A DNA stretch of 64,000 bases from Paroedura picta (Eukaryota; Chordata; Lepidosauria; Squamata; Gekkonidae). The stretch covers positions 24,908,765-24,972,764 of the forward strand of contig NC_135369.1 in the NCBI RefSeq assembly GCF_049243985.1. Reading direction: 5' to 3'. Positions 9,589 to 24,500 of the stretch are shown here, one piece after another. Below the pieces are notes generated by a model that saw nothing but the letters and a program-made list of their open reading frames with translations, made no database searches and was not told the DNA's origin. The first letter of the stretch is position 1. Every line of letters begins with the position of its first letter. The position numbers and the translations under genes were made by a program.

Positions 9589-12500
9589 CTGTGAAAGAAG
9601 GCAGACAGTTCTGTCACTGTGGTTTAAAAAAAAGGCACTTCATACTAGACCTCTGGCCACCTTTTCTCATGGAGAAACAAGATCCATCAGCCTCCTCACT
9701 CACAAAGATCACAACCTTCTTTATCACCAAGATCATTGTTTTCCTAGGCTCTGATTCCATACCCACAGTTGCTACTAAAACGTGTTTAAATTGCCAAATT
9801 ATCTTTCAACAGGCTTTGAAATGTTGTAGAGTAGGTGTGAACGTATGTATCTGTACGTGTCTGAAAAGACATCTGTGCAGAATTCAGTCTGAAGCTTTTT
9901 AATACACTTTAAGTGTATTCAAGTTTTTTAATGATGTTCATTATTAGTATAGTTAAACACATGCAAACCGCTTGTTGTTTCCTTTGGGGCATTCAAGACT
10001 GCCAACTGGCCAGCTTCCCAGTGGTAAGTATTACCCAGGGAAGGATGGAGAATGGCCAAGCCTTTGCTTTTGGGGCTCTGAGTTCCAGCTTTGTGTGGTG
10101 GTTAGGAGCGCTGACTTCTAATCTGGTGTGCCGGGTTTGATTCTGCGCTCCCCCACATGCAACCAGCTGGGTGACCTTGGGCTCCCCATGGCACTGATAA
10201 AGCTGTTCTGACCCAGCAGTAACATCAGGGCTTACAATCAGGGGATTGTAAGCCACTTTCGGACTCCTTCGGGTAGAGAAAAGGCAGCATATAAGAACCA
10301 ACTCTTCTTCTTCTATATATGGATGCAATACTATCATGAGACCATTATCTTACAATATATACATTTTATTAATGAAAAATGAACAGAGTGGGGGCAAGAC
10401 AGAAAATGTGAAACGCAGCTGGCAACCAAATGCTTGATGAAGCCAACATGAAATACTACTTTGACAAGTCCCAGTTCCTAGAATCTTGTAGAATCCTGAT
10501 GCTCAATCCTATCCCAAATCCATGAAACAACTGTGTGGGAAGTATATGGGAAGAAGGCCTAAGTGAGAGAGGGAAAGAGAATGACAGGAGGCAGCTTGGG
10601 GATCTGAGAGCGACAGTGATGCAGGAGACATGGGAAAATTGGGTTAGGCAAGGGGCTGGCAGAAACTGGACGATCATGAGCTCTGCAGAGATGCTTTGGG
10701 AAAGACAAAAAGGAGCTTTATGGCAAGCGCCGAGAGGCATGTAAAAGCAATGCAAAGAAGAGAAAGGAGAATGTGGGAAATGGAAAGACTAAGAAAATAG
10801 GGAGAACGCATTTTGTCCCCTTAGAAGAAGAAGAAGAAGAGGAGTTGGTTCTTATATGCCGCTTTTCCCTACCCGAAGGAGGCTCAAAGCGGCTTACAAT
10901 CGCTTTCCCTTTCCTCTCCCCACAACCGACACCCTGTGAGGTGGGTGAGGCTGAGAGAGCCCTGATATCACTGCCCGGTCAGAACAGCTTTATTAGTGCC
11001 TTGGCGAGCCCAAGGTCACCCAGCTGGCTGCATGTGGGGGAGTGCAGGATCGAATCCAGCATGCCAGATTAGAAGTCTGCACTCCTACCAAACTGGCTCT
11101 CTCTAATACTTAGTAGTGGAAATAGGCTGCTCCCTGGCCTTGGGTGGGAAGCTGGACTCTGGACCTTGGATGGAGTCTGTCCTTTCTAGAGTTGTCCCTT
11201 CCAAGGGTTTGTAACCCTATATGTCAGAACAAAGAAGCAGATGTACTTGATTTCTTATGGAACCCACCAGGCAGGAATATGCCTGTTGTTTTAAAATGCA
11301 GGCGAGATACCTAGAATTTTTTAGAGTAAGCAAAGCCCTGTCTCAAAAATCCACCCTTCCTGCATGCCTGATTGTGAGACTGTATAAATGAAATTTAGCA
11401 AACAAAATTAAACCAGATCATCAGATCATGAGAAAGGCACGGAGAAACTCTGGATGGCAAGTGGCAATCTTTGAAATTCAGTTTTCACTGCCCAGGATAT
11501 GTTCCCTCACCTTGGAAGTTTGGAATCATGGTATCTCCCTGCAGATCCCTAAGAAGAAAGCAAAAGAGAATTTGAAATTAGGCTCCACCCCTGCTTGGAG
11601 TAACGTCCCACTCTGCTTGCATACTGAGCAAGCTGGATTCCACAGATCCTGATGAACAAGAGGCAAAAAGGAATATGAGTTGTCCCCAAGATTCTGAGGA
11701 AATTAGTAAATGAAGAAGTAGGAGGCTGAATGTCAATCAATCTGTGTCTATAGCTGTAACCAAACAAAAATGAGAGTGATCCGGGGAGGGGGGATTCTAA
11801 AAATGGTTGTAATTGATGCCAGCTAAATACTTATCACAACAAGGATCTTAAATGGTTTGGGGAAATTTGCTCTCTGAGTACATGATTGGCTCACATTTAG
11901 GGACTATGAGCTGTGGGCCAGTAGATGGAGCCATTGATCTCACCATGCATCTTAGGAAAAAGTAAAAATCTGAAGTATCAGGAAACTGGAATCATCATCC
12001 AATAATTTTACAGGCACATTAGTTTAGAAAGTGAATGCTGAAAATTTGAATAATAACTGTATTACAAATTGTGGCTACAATTGCTTGGAATCCAACAAAG
12101 AAGAAATAAATGGTTGCTATTTAAGACAAAAGCTGACCATTCCAATATTCACCATTCCATAAATGGATCTTATTTAACATTTCCTGCTGCTCTCCCCCAC
12201 CCCTACCAAGTGAAAATTTTGAGAAACCTTTTCCACAAAGAAATGCAGGTCCATTGATATCCCCCCTCCCCCCACTTTATACGTGCATGAAAGTGGGAAA
12301 TTTGCGGAAGTTAGGTTACTTTTCGAGGTTCACTTATAATAAACTGTGGTATGGACAGCCAAAGAAGTATTGCAAACAGTTTCATTTCTCTGTTTGAGTT
12401 AAACATAAAAGGAAGGCATAAATTTTAAAAAATACCAGGTTCTCCTAAACATCACGTTATGTTGTAGTGCAGTACAGTGGTTTGAGTACAAAACTAGCAT

Positions 12501-15500
12501 CCAGGAGACCTGAGTTCAGATTACCATGGAATTCACTTGTTGATTTTGGTTCAATCATTCTCTCTCAGCCTAACCTACCTCAAAGGATTGTTGTGAGGAT
12601 AAGAAGTAGGAAAGTACATCAACGACACTGCTCTGAATTTCTTTGCAGAGACTGGGATAAAAATGCACCAGATACATAATGGTAGCAGGTAGAATAGCAA
12701 GCCAGATGAGATATCTCAGTCTAACTCAACTTGGCAGTGTTTAGTGCAGCATTTCTCAATTTTCTTACAGTTGAGACACCCCTGAGACATTCTTCAGGCT
12801 TCAATAAACCCAGAAGTGGAGCAATCATGCAGAATATGGTTGGTAAATATAGCTGTGTACATACTCACCTGGGAGCCCGCCCCTTCCCATCCCCTCAAGG
12901 CCCATCATGGACCACGGTGGGGGGGGGGGGACGGGGACTGGTCAACATTACCATATATGGTCTTATCATGATAAATGTTTAACAAGTTTAAAAAATATAT
13001 TAAAAATTAACTCCCACCCATTCAGGAAACCATTCCAGGGCCATCAAGAAGCCCCAGGGTTTCACGAAACTCTGAATGAGAGAACCTGGTTTAGTAGCAT
13101 AGCCCAAGATAATAAATTATTTTGCTCAAGCTCAGTGAAATTAACCAGCAGCTGTGCCTAGCTACTAGGCATTTCAGTGGTTCTTGTTCATGGGACCTTC
13201 CTCCTGAGTTGGCTGATGCTTCTTGAGTTGGAGCATGGCAAGGAGGATATACATATGTACCTTGTAGTTTCTGGTATATTGGAGTGCGGAGCCAAGGCTG
13301 CTTCAAGATCTGTATCAGCTTCACTTTCTTCTTCATCATCATCATCTTCCTCCTCTTCCTCTTCTTCTTCTTCTTCCTCCTCCTCCTCCTCTTCCTCCTC
13401 CTCCTCCTCCTCACCAATGGATTCTGTTTTTCGATAAGATAAACACAAGTGGGAGAAATTTGCTAGAACAAAAGGGAAAGTAACAACCCTGCTGTAAGTT
13501 TCCATAGCATGTTCCCCATTTGGATTGATGAATCTTTGTTTAGCAGTTCGGAAATCTGCTCCCAAGTGTTTGCTGGCACGCTGTCCTTTCACCTGATGTT
13601 AATGCGTACATGTGTTGTACATCTCAAGGGCTTGATTTCATTCAAAGGGTGGACTAGAAAGTTTAAAGAAACATTGTGAGGTACACAAAAGGCACTTATT
13701 CATATTTGCCAAGGACAATCTGCTATCCTTGGTAAAAGCATTGTTTCCATTATTCTTATTTGGAGAGGGCAGAGGTGCACAAGAGTACTTCCAGAATCCA
13801 GAGGAAACCTTGATCCAGGGCAAATGCATATATACATTGGCTCCAAGATACCAAATACAGCCTGCTTCTTTGTTATTCCCCATAACCACCTATCCAGATT
13901 GTAAGCACCACTGGATGTACTGGAGTCTCACATGCAATAAGTAGATCTAGATCTAGATCCATTAAATTTGGCAGTCTTTCTTTACTTAGAGAGTTCTTAA
14001 GGCCCATTCTGAGCAACAAGTTTCAGCTGGTCTGCTGTAGAACAGTTCATTTCGAGTCCAGTTGCACCTCAGGAACTCACAGGCTTTTGGAAATACAAAC
14101 TTCCATGAAAGTTCACTTTTTAAATTACATAATTACACCTGAATTAAGGTATTTTCATGTGTTCATACTTAGGGGGATGCAGTTTGTGGATAGTGATAGA
14201 CTTTGGCCCCTTGGTGGGTAGTGCTGTTTTTAAGTGGATGTTGGTATTTATTTTTTCCCCATTTTGTAATGTGCTTTGGGAATTGTTGGAAATCCGCCAG
14301 CACCTAAGAAACAATTTTCGGGGCACAAACGTTTAATGCAGTCCTGGAAAGATACCTGCGGCCATGCCAGGTCATAAAATAACACGGTGCCTTTTCTCCT
14401 GGAGGAAAGCCAGCCCCCCTTATTGCAATAAAGGCTGACCTTTCTTGTTTCACCACAAACTCTGTGACTTATCTGATGGTGTGCCTTGCCGGACTAACTT
14501 ATAGTCACAAGAGAATTATTACAACAACTGGCAGGGGCTCAGGGTAATTGCAGTCCATGGACATCTGAAGAGCCATGGTTTGACCACCCCTACTGTAGAG
14601 GGTAGACACTATGCTATGGCATTAAATTTTGCTGATGTTCTTCCCTTCCGAGGCTCCATCCCCAAATCTCCAGGAATTTTCCATCCCTGAAACTGGCCGT
14701 GGCTTTCCAGGGTTTCAGGTGGCGGACCTTTAACTAGAGATGCCGGGGACTGAACCAAGCATGACCAAGCGGGCGGTCTGCCAGTGAGCCCCAGCCCCTC
14801 CCCCACAAGGGCTCCACATCATCTCCACAAATGCCAGTTCTGGGTGGGTCAGTGTAATGTGCTTTGTTCCCTCACACACACACCCTCCCGGCCTGGTTTT
14901 AACTGGGGCACATCAAGATTAGCTTCACTTTTAGTCCCAGTTGGATTAGAGCTAATTGCAAATTAGGTGTGTATTTCTGGCTGGCCCTCTCTGCTTTGTG
15001 AACTCTATTCAACTGAAAATTTTGTTATCCACCTGTTAGTAATTTTTAAACTGTTTTTATGCTAGAACTAGCAATAAAGCCCATTGTGGAAAAAATACAA
15101 TGTTGCCATTAAGGAATGCAAAACACAGAAGACCCGCCAACTGTAGAATACTCAATTAAGAAATAAGCTGGCATCGGATAGTGACATACAGGTTAATGTG
15201 TGTTAAAATCAAAGTCAAAGTGTCAAAATGAGCGCTGGTATCGTTTGCTTTCAAGGTCAATTCTTCATCAGTAACTCTGTATAAATACAATCAATTTTTC
15301 TATTACAATAATTTTCAAAATCTGTAACACTTAGCTGTATAAATATCTGCACAGAGCCCCCCTGGGCAGAGTCGGTCCGATCTCCTTTCCCGGCAGCATT
15401 CAGCCTCTGAATGTTGGTGAGTGTGCTAGAGTAGCGATCCCCAACCTGTGGGCCGCGGACCACATGTGGTCCTTCGACTAATTGGAGGTGGGCTCCGAAG

Positions 15501-18500
15501 GACGCCTTCTCCCCCCCCGGCCCTTTACTTCATCCCTCCCGGCCCTTTACAACGCACTTCGGGTGTCATTGTCTCCCATCACTCCCAAGTGGGACTATCT
15601 CGTTGCAGAGAAACAAGCTCAGGGTTCCCATTGATTTGTCATTGTCATGAGTTAAAATTTCCATGAAAATAAAATTTTCCTTATGTTCATTGTTGTGGGG
15701 TGTCTGTACCTTATTTTGAAGGGATGTTTAAACATTACCATAGTGATCAGAGAGCGTTAGGGCAGTGGTTGAGAGTAGAGGAGTAAACTACCCCCCCCCC
15801 CACCGGGCCTCAGTAAAAGGCGTTGAGTGGTCCCCAGCGTTGAGTGGTCCCCCATGATAAAAAGGTTGGGGACCACTGCGCTAGAGTGTTCCTCGCCCGG
15901 TTTGTTGGGGGCTGGTATGAGTGGGGCCGGGCCAATTAGGACACGTGCATGTCCTGTGCATGTCCTGATTGGCCCGTAACGTTCCATGGACCAGAAGCAG
16001 AGGCCAGACCGGCTCCTCCCAGGAGGCCTCTAAGCAAATATTTAAGTGTTTAAGATATGTTCTCTGGCTTGAGGTCTCTATGCGAACAAGTAAGAAAGTA
16101 ATTATTCCTCTCTGGCCTGGCTCCTGACTGGTTGTTTAGGTTGCCATTCATCAGGTGGGGGCCTGCAGCTCTAGAATTACAACCAATCTGATTAATTAAT
16201 TAATTAATTAATTAATTAATTAATTCAATTTCTATACTGCCCCTCCCCACAAGTGGGTTTGGGGCAGTTTACAGTAATAGTAAAACAGTTAAAACCAGTG
16301 TCACTCCCCCACCCTCTTAAATACCCTCTGTGGCATCTTCATACTACAGAGGTCAGTTCTTCTGGAGAACAAGATAGCTTTGGTGGGCAAATTCTATGGC
16401 TTTGTTCCCCTTTGATCTCTCTCCATTCCCCAGCCTTTGCCATCCCCAAATCTGCAAGAATTTCCCAAGCCATTGTTGACTACCCTACTGGTTAAACACA
16501 GTCACAGTCTTTGGCCTGGGTTTGGACCCCTCCCCAACCCTGGACTTGTATCCTTGCTACTATTGGATGCGACTCACAGTCTTGCTTTTTTAAAACCTAA
16601 AAGGTGACCCACCAGCCTTCATGAGACATATATATTGATCCCAAAACAAGTTTTTTTATGCAGGGGTTTGGCACAGAAAGAACATTTGTGAACATATCCT
16701 GTAGACTAGAGAATCCCATAGACTTAACCCAGAAGGCCAGAAAGGTGTCATCCTTTGGAAGCCTCAAGAAATCCAAGCAATAAAGCCCAGGTGAGATCAC
16801 ACAAGACCTGGCCTTTCCTATTTTGCGGGAAACAGAAAAGAGTATGTACATTCTACCCCCGAACTGCTGATCTGTTATGAATATTCGTCTTCAATTCAAT
16901 AGACTTATTCTGTTGATAATGTATATTTTGTCCTCATTCCACACAGGGTAGTAGATAGAGGACCAGGAAATCTAATTGGAGAAGGGCTCTGGACTTTATG
17001 CTTACCTGCCCCAATTGCTAGAGGTCCCTCACTCTGCAGACTGGGGGTCTGACACTCCTCACTATTGTCCCTTAAATAGGAGAAAGAAAAAGATTAACAG
17101 GAGAAAGGATCAATTCCTGGAAGAGATAGGACAGGATTTTCTTCCCATTCCTATCTATGGGGAAAGGATAAACTTACTGCTCAGATCGGATGTACATCTG
17201 GGGTCCTATAACAACTTCATCCGAGCTGCTGCTGGTGCTGGCTGCGTCTTCTTTATTTTGGGGGCAACTGGGCGCCTCCTGGCTCCCCTCAGCCTCCTCT
17301 ACATCTCCTTCCTTGTCTCCACTGATGCCACTGTGGCTTTCCTCACTGCTGTCTGGCTTGCTAGTCTTCTCACTGGATTGTCCTCCCACTTGGTCATCGC
17401 TCTTTTCTCCCTCTCCGTCACTCCAGTGCAGATCCCTTTTCCCCGCCACACTTTCCACCTCCTGAAGTTCTGGCCCAAAGTTCGCCAGCACCTTTTCCTC
17501 TACACTGTCCTGCTCTAAGCCTTCCTGGCTCTGATCAAAACATCCCAGGTGGTTGCCTTCCGTAGCTGTACTCACTTCACCCACATTGCCGCCATCCTCA
17601 TTTTCTTGCCCCTGCTCCAGTCCTCCAATTCTCCCCCTTATCTCCTCATCTTCCTGAGCTCCTCCCTCCCTCAGAGGTCTGTGCTCCTCCACAGTTTGTT
17701 CTAGGCCCAAGTCCAGACTTCCTGTGGCTTCTCCTCCTTCATCAGCACTTATCTCCTTTTCACTCCACCCCTTTTCTCTGAGTTCTCCATTTCCTGATTC
17801 TTCCAAGCATGGTAGTATCTCTTCCCCCAATACCGCCATGGATGCTTGACTTATCGCCATTCCCTCATGTTCCAGCAGTCCTGGGAATCTGAAAGTGGGA
17901 AGAGAAAGTGGGTCAAGGGGAAGGGCCCAGAAGGGCCTGGCGATCTACCAGAATTACAACCAATCCCAATGGGGGCCGCATGGTCCCCTGGGGGGCCCTG
18001 GCACATTTGACGGGGGACACAGGCCGAAAAATATGGAAATTGCAGCGACAGACTTCATAGCTTCCTTGCTAAATGAGGAGGGAATCACAGGGATTCCATA
18101 CCAGATGACATTCCAATACCACGGATGGGATGGGAAAGGTATATGAAGTGTCTTGGTAAATAACAGGAGCCTTTTAGAAAGCAGACTGGTACCTTTCCCA
18201 GGACATGTGTGCAAATTCCTCATTCAAGATCATTCCTGCGTCTGCATTCTTCTGCTTTGTCTTCTTCCTTTGTGACCTAGGCAACCTTTTGGTGTTCCTT
18301 TCAGCCACCCAGAGCCCAGATTTCACCTCAGCTGAGGAGGAGACCGAGGCACCTGAACTGTCATTGCCCAAACGCATCAGTGGCAGTTCAAGCTGACTCT
18401 CTGGAAGTGACCAGAAGAAGAAAAGTTGGAATTTCATGTCAGCTTCAGCCCCAGAAACAGTAGATAGATGAGAAAGCTTCTGAGGAAGATCAGAGTGCCA

Positions 18501-21500
18501 GACCCTGTTCCCCCTCTCAATTTCCCCCTGAGGTATTCAAGAGTCAAAGAAATGTTGACCTCACCGTCCATACTGCTGGGTGCCTCTCTGTGCAGTCCCA
18601 GAGGATAGGAAAGCCCTGCTGGGTCACACGGCAGGTGGTGGCCTTCCTTCCTCACAGCCACGTCCCGATGCTCCTCTGCTGAGCCTTCCCTGCTGAGAAT
18701 GGAGTGCCTCCCTGCCTCCTTGCCTTGAAGGGAATTGCTGGTTGTGGAGCTTTCAATATCCTGACCCTCTGATACCTGGGCCATGACAGGCCTCAGCCAG
18801 TCCTCTGGGAGATGAGGGCCTCTCCCCAACACAGTGGTCCTACCAGGAACTGGCCAAGGCTCAGAGGAAGAAGAATGGCTTCTTCCTGGACCAGGAAAGA
18901 GCCATGTCTTTTTATCCTTCTGTAATTTCCGTGGAGACCACAGGGAAGGCAAAGCTGGACCACCATGTTTTCTGGCAGGGTGAGCTGTGGGGGAATAGAA
19001 AGGATGGTCCAGGGAGGCTGTGCTCTGCTTATATTCCCAAAACCCTGGCCCAAGTCTTCCATGAGCTCCAGGGGCATGGGTTAGTGCGGTGTCAAAGGGG
19101 GGAAATGGTAATGGCTCACTCTGGTACTCCATTTCTAAAGGCAACTGACCATCCCATTCAGCAGAGAGCGGCTTTGTCAGCAGTTCTGGGGGCTTGACGG
19201 AGACTGGACCCTAGATGTGAAAAGCAATAGAAATGTAAATGGATCCTGAGCTGGAAAGAAATATAATCTTTGTTCACACACCCTTGATTAATACCCTCAC
19301 TATGTTTGGGGTTTTCCTTGTTTCTTGCCATACTGAAATAATGTAAGGTTTGATTTAAAATATAGACTGAGCAATTAAACATGAACTGCTGAATTCAACT
19401 GAGCAGGAAGGGTCCAAGCGAGGAAGCACGCCTACCCATCCTGGATGGAGTGCAACTATCAGTCGCTCACTCCACCAGGAACCTGGGTGTGATTCTTCAT
19501 GCCTCCCTTTCCATGGAGGCACAGGTCATGAGAGTAGCATGGCAGGCCTTCTACCACCTGCACCAGGCCAAGCTTCTAGTGCCCTACTTGGCCCCAGAAC
19601 ATCTAGCCACAGTGATCCATGCAATGGTCACCTCTAGACTAGACTTCTGTAACTCGATCTACGCAGGCCTTCCCTTAACCTTGATCCAAAAAGCGTAACT
19701 GGTCCAGAATGTCACAGCCAGGATCCTCACAAACACATCATGGAGGTCCCACATCTGGCCTGCGTTTCAACAACTTCACTGGCTCCCAGTTGAATTCCGG
19801 ATCAAGCCTAAGGTTCTGGTAATCACCTTCAAGGCCTTATGCAGTCTGGACCCTGTGTATCTGAGAGACCGCTTCTCTGCCTATACCCCTCATAGAATGT
19901 TACGTTCATCTGCCACCAACTGGTTGAGGATCCCTGGCCCCAAAGAAATGTGGCAGGCCTCAATCAGGGCCAGACCTTTCTCTGTCATGGCCTCCACTTG
20001 GTGGAACAAGCTCTCTGAAGAGATCAGAGCTCTTCCTGAATTCCCACAATTCCACATGGCCTGTAAAAGGGAGCTCCTCCATCAGGCATTTGATGAGGCT
20101 GATAGACTTAACACCATTCAGCTGCCTCCACCTCCTCCCCGGACATCACAGTCATCCTCCACATTCTGAACCCAACTGACCCTCCCTCTTATGGATTCTG
20201 TTTGAAAAGTTCTATTGCATTGCTAATTGTTATGTTATTGTTGATCAACACTGGTACTTTGACCTCCTTATGAGAAGGAAGGACTCCCTGGAGAAGAGCC
20301 TAATGCTGGGAGAGATTGAGGGCAAAAGAAGAAGGGGACGACAAAGAATGAGGTGGCTGGATGGAGTCACTGAAGCAGTAGGTATGAACTTAAATGGACT
20401 CCGGGGAATGGTAGAGGACAGGAAGGTCCGGAGGATGATTGTCCATGAGGTCGCGATGGGTCGGACACGACTGTGCACTTAACAACAACAACAACCAGTT
20501 CTTACCATTATTGTTATGACTATTGTTATTATCGTTATAATGTACTCCCCTATGTTTTATGTAAACTGCCCTGAGATGAGCCTTATGGGAGGGTGGTATA
20601 GAAATATAATAAATAAATAAACAAACAAACACATTAAATGAAATACCTGGGATTGGCTGCATGGGAAGGGCCCTGAAGGACAAATCCTCTCAGATTGCCA
20701 CCCCTCCTCCCCACCGCACAATCCAAGACTAGTGGAGGACAGAGAACCCAGCAGGTCCTAGTTCTTTAAGGGCAACTGTTTCACCCGCCCAGACCCAGGT
20801 TTCTGTCATGCACGCCAGGTCCACTCTATGCTCTGCAAAATAGATTTGCAAAGTAGAGGTTTTCTGGTTTATTGATCTGGCATTGCACAGCATCAGTGTC
20901 AGAGACGGGTTGATCACCTTTGCCTGTACCCTAGTGTCCCGAGGGATGGGACAGAGGTTGGGAGAGGTCCAGGTGCGACTGAATTTCAGGCCCCATCTCC
21001 TCCCACCGCTGTCTCTGCCTCTTCCCTGATACATTTGGGTTCCCTGTTGTTTTTCCTCTCTCCATTCCTTTTGGTATAGGTGGGATATCCATGTTTGGTG
21101 GTCAGTTTGTCTTGACCGTTCTGTTTCCCTATGGAATGCTATTGTTTAGTTTCTGTGGTTATTTTAATTTTTGCTAGGGCCATTCTTGAACCCTGGTTCT
21201 ATGTTTGTTAGGAGGCTAGTTTCTGATTTGTGTGTAGAGAGATTATGAGTTTCTGGAGGGATAGCCCCGATTGCTGTTTATGGCATCTCAGGGCTGCCCA
21301 TTCCAGTTGTTCATTGCATGTAGTGTGAAGTTTGTTTCTGGAGGGGTGGCCCTGATTGCAAACTGTGGCATCTCAGGGTTGCCCAGTCCAGGTATGTGTT
21401 GCGTGTTGTATGTGTTTGGTTAATGCTGGATCATATTGTGTGTTGGGGTTTGCGATTAGAATTAATTAGGGGAAGCAACATGGGCAGGAGTTGGTTAGGG

Positions 21501-24500
21501 CAATTGATTTGGAGCAGATTGGGGGCAGTCAGTTTGGGTTGGGTTAGACTGAGCATGAACCATTGGCCTTGACCTGGTGAGTGGTGCAAGAAAGAAGGGA
21601 TGACATGGTAAGGCAATGAGAGGGAGGATCTTTATCCAGAGTTTACTACCCAAATGTAACTCCTCTAGTGATATATTTATTTAAAAGTAGCCCTCCAGAA
21701 TCTTTTTTTCTTAAGGTGAAACGTACAGGTATGTATATGATCCTTGGTCTTCCTCCCACCTTGAGGCAAATCAGTCAATTTGGAGGAGGTGATTAACGAT
21801 GGGAAAAGGGCACAGAGGGAAAGGATTAAATCCCTACTTTATTTTGCTGTCCTAATCCATTTGGGGCCCTGCAACCACTTTTACTTAGAGAGAGAGAATC
21901 TCTTGCATCATAAATAGTTTGGCTGCACTTTTCCGGCATTCAGTCACTGATGGATTGGAGGGTTTAAAAAAAAAAAGCAGGACAGAAAATGCTGAATTGG
22001 TCCAGTTCATGCTTAATAGTATTATTTGGACATTTTGTCATTTAGCTTAAAACCCAGGCATACAAATTAAGACTCTCACTAGATTAAAAAAAATTCTTGT
22101 TGATTAATCAATTCAGCATAAATGTTCATAAGAATTAGGATAGCATTCTCCCTTGGGCTGCTTCCACATGCAAGTCTTGATTGTGTTTGGCACCCACATG
22201 ACCAGAGGGGTTTTCCCCCACATTTACCCACATGATGTCATCTCCTAATTATCCACTTTTCATGTTTCCTCCAGCTTTTCTATCCCCCCCAACCTGGATT
22301 TCTTCCATACTGGGAAATTAGTCATCTTATTGCTGTGAAGGCAGAGACATCTGTAGGGGCCACAGAGCACCCATAAGAAAGTTCCCCCTACACATTCCTT
22401 ACTTTAGCCTTCTATGGCTGCAATTGCCTCCCTGCCAGTGGGCTTATGGGGGGCTTTAAAACTGATAATTGCTAGATCACAATAGTATTATAATATATGT
22501 ATAATGGTCAGAATGTTTAACTAGGATCTGGGAGACCCAGGTTCAAATCCCTGCTGTGCCATGGAAATCTGCTAGGTGACCTGGGCCCAATCACAGACTC
22601 CAAACCTAACCTACCTCACAGGGTTGTTGGGATGATAAAATGGAGAATGTGGAAAAATATTTTGGGTCCCCAATGTGGGAGAAAAATAAGGAGTATAAAT
22701 AAAATTTTAAAAATAGCATTACCTTCCCAAATGAGACAAGGAAGAGCATGTGCTTCTAAGACAGTTCCTCTAAATGTGAGCCCAAAGGCACCTAAGCCCA
22801 ACAAAGATTTATTCAAGGTATGAGCTTTTGTGTGCATGGACACTTTCTCAGAAGACACTGTCTGAGGAAGTGTGCATGCTCACAAAAGCTCACACCTTGA
22901 ATAAAACTTTGTTGGTCTTAAAGGTGCCTTTGGGCTCACATTTTGTTCTGCTACTTCAGACTAACATGGCTACCCACCTGAATAATTTCCTCTAAGTATT
23001 TCTACCTATTACTATTGCTTCAAATATAAGTGATGACCAGTTTTTTATCTTTAAAAAATCAAAAGGTGTTTAATCAACATCAAGTGACAAAACACTTTAA
23101 CTTTAAAAATGAAACCTAAAAATACTGGAATTTCAGTGTGGAAATTTTGCTTTGTCTTGAATATGCATGAATTTTATTTCAGCTTCAACAAAGAGGCCAA
23201 AGTAATCTCTGCAAAGAAAACACTTTGCCCTAGATTAGAGAACCATAGCCTCATTTTGTAGCCATCTGAAACACTTACCTGTCTCCTACAAGCTCCCTGG
23301 TGCTCTGGCAGGCCCCCCCTCATCTTCTGAAGGTATTCTTCATAATCTCTCTAAAACAAAAGGTAGTTTTGGGTCTGGGTTTCTGATTCCTCAAGGAGGC
23401 TCAATGTCACTCTTTTAAACAGAGATTAAAATTTCAGACCAGATCTCTCTCCTTCCCATCACAGAAGGAACTTGCCATGCTGGTCAGAAGGTCCATGTGG
23501 TCGGGCATCCTGCTGCTTTCTAACAGGGCCACACAGATGAAAGAACTAAGGCTGCAGTCCAAATCAAGGTTCAGCTATGAGAGATTCTAGGCATTTGGGA
23601 AAAATAGTTCCCAGGACTTTATTTTCTCTAAAACTCATGTTCGTAAGGCCTCGACACAGTTGGTGACTGGGGGGGGGGGGGGCTCACCAACATCTTTTCC
23701 CCGGCCCTAGACAACCTCTTTTAAATGACCCCACTGGGGCCACCATCCAGGTCCCCTATCACCTGTATAATTCTGATACCAATCTCCAGGTGGCAGCTCA
23801 ATTACCACAGCCAACAGAGATCAATCCACCTGTCAAAAATTGCCACTTTGGAAGACAGATTCTATGGCATTATACCCCACTGAGGTCCCTCCCCTGCTCC
23901 AACCACACCTTCCTCAGGCTCCATTCCAAAAATCTCCAGATATTTCCCAACCTGGAGCTGGCAACCCTAATATGCGACCACCTATCTTGTTTATACTGTG
24001 AATTAATTAAACACTGCACTCTTTGGATTCCACCAGGAGACCACGGCCTCTCACGTCAAAGTGTAATCAGTATCATTAGCACTTTAACAGATTTTATTTC
24101 TATTAAAGATATAGAATTTAAAGCCTGGGGTGCAAGAAGTCACAGCCCACAGGCACTTAGTCACGTCACCCTGTGTGGCCCAGTGCAAGAGCCCCACCAC
24201 CCCATCAGTCTGGCCTGCAGCAGGGGAAAGGCCTTAGACCTGAACTGGGGGAACAGCTAATTTCTCTGCCGGCCCAAGCCAGCAGCCGCAAGAGCCACTG
24301 AAGAGCATATGGGGAAACAGCAGCCCAGCTCTTCTTTAACTTGACATTTGGGACTTTGTCTTTTCCTTACATGACTGGGCTGTTTTCTAGGCCCTGCTTT
24401 GTTCAGAGTGCCCTTCCTGTCTCTATAAATGGCACACAGTCATTAGAATTCACGTTTATCTCCAGTCGTGAAGCTGTTAGATTTATTAGAAATGTTCTGT

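Noticed and set aside
13091-13437. Poly-Ser and poly-Arg/Lys frames over the triplet tract
   Set aside because: These are the other reading frames of the GAG/GAA repeat. Only the Glu frame continues into the conserved DLEAAL motif with splice sites.
17174-17860. Stand-alone 228-residue acidic protein
   Set aside because: The frame is an internal exon of the kizuna-like gene: it has an acceptor before the ATG and a gtaagt donor before the apparent stop.
22772-22980. Direct/inverted repeats considered as a CRISPR-like array or a viral terminal repeat
   Set aside because: There are two inverted arms without regular spacers, and the same sequence is interspersed at unlinked sites; it is a fold-back repeat in a vertebrate genome.
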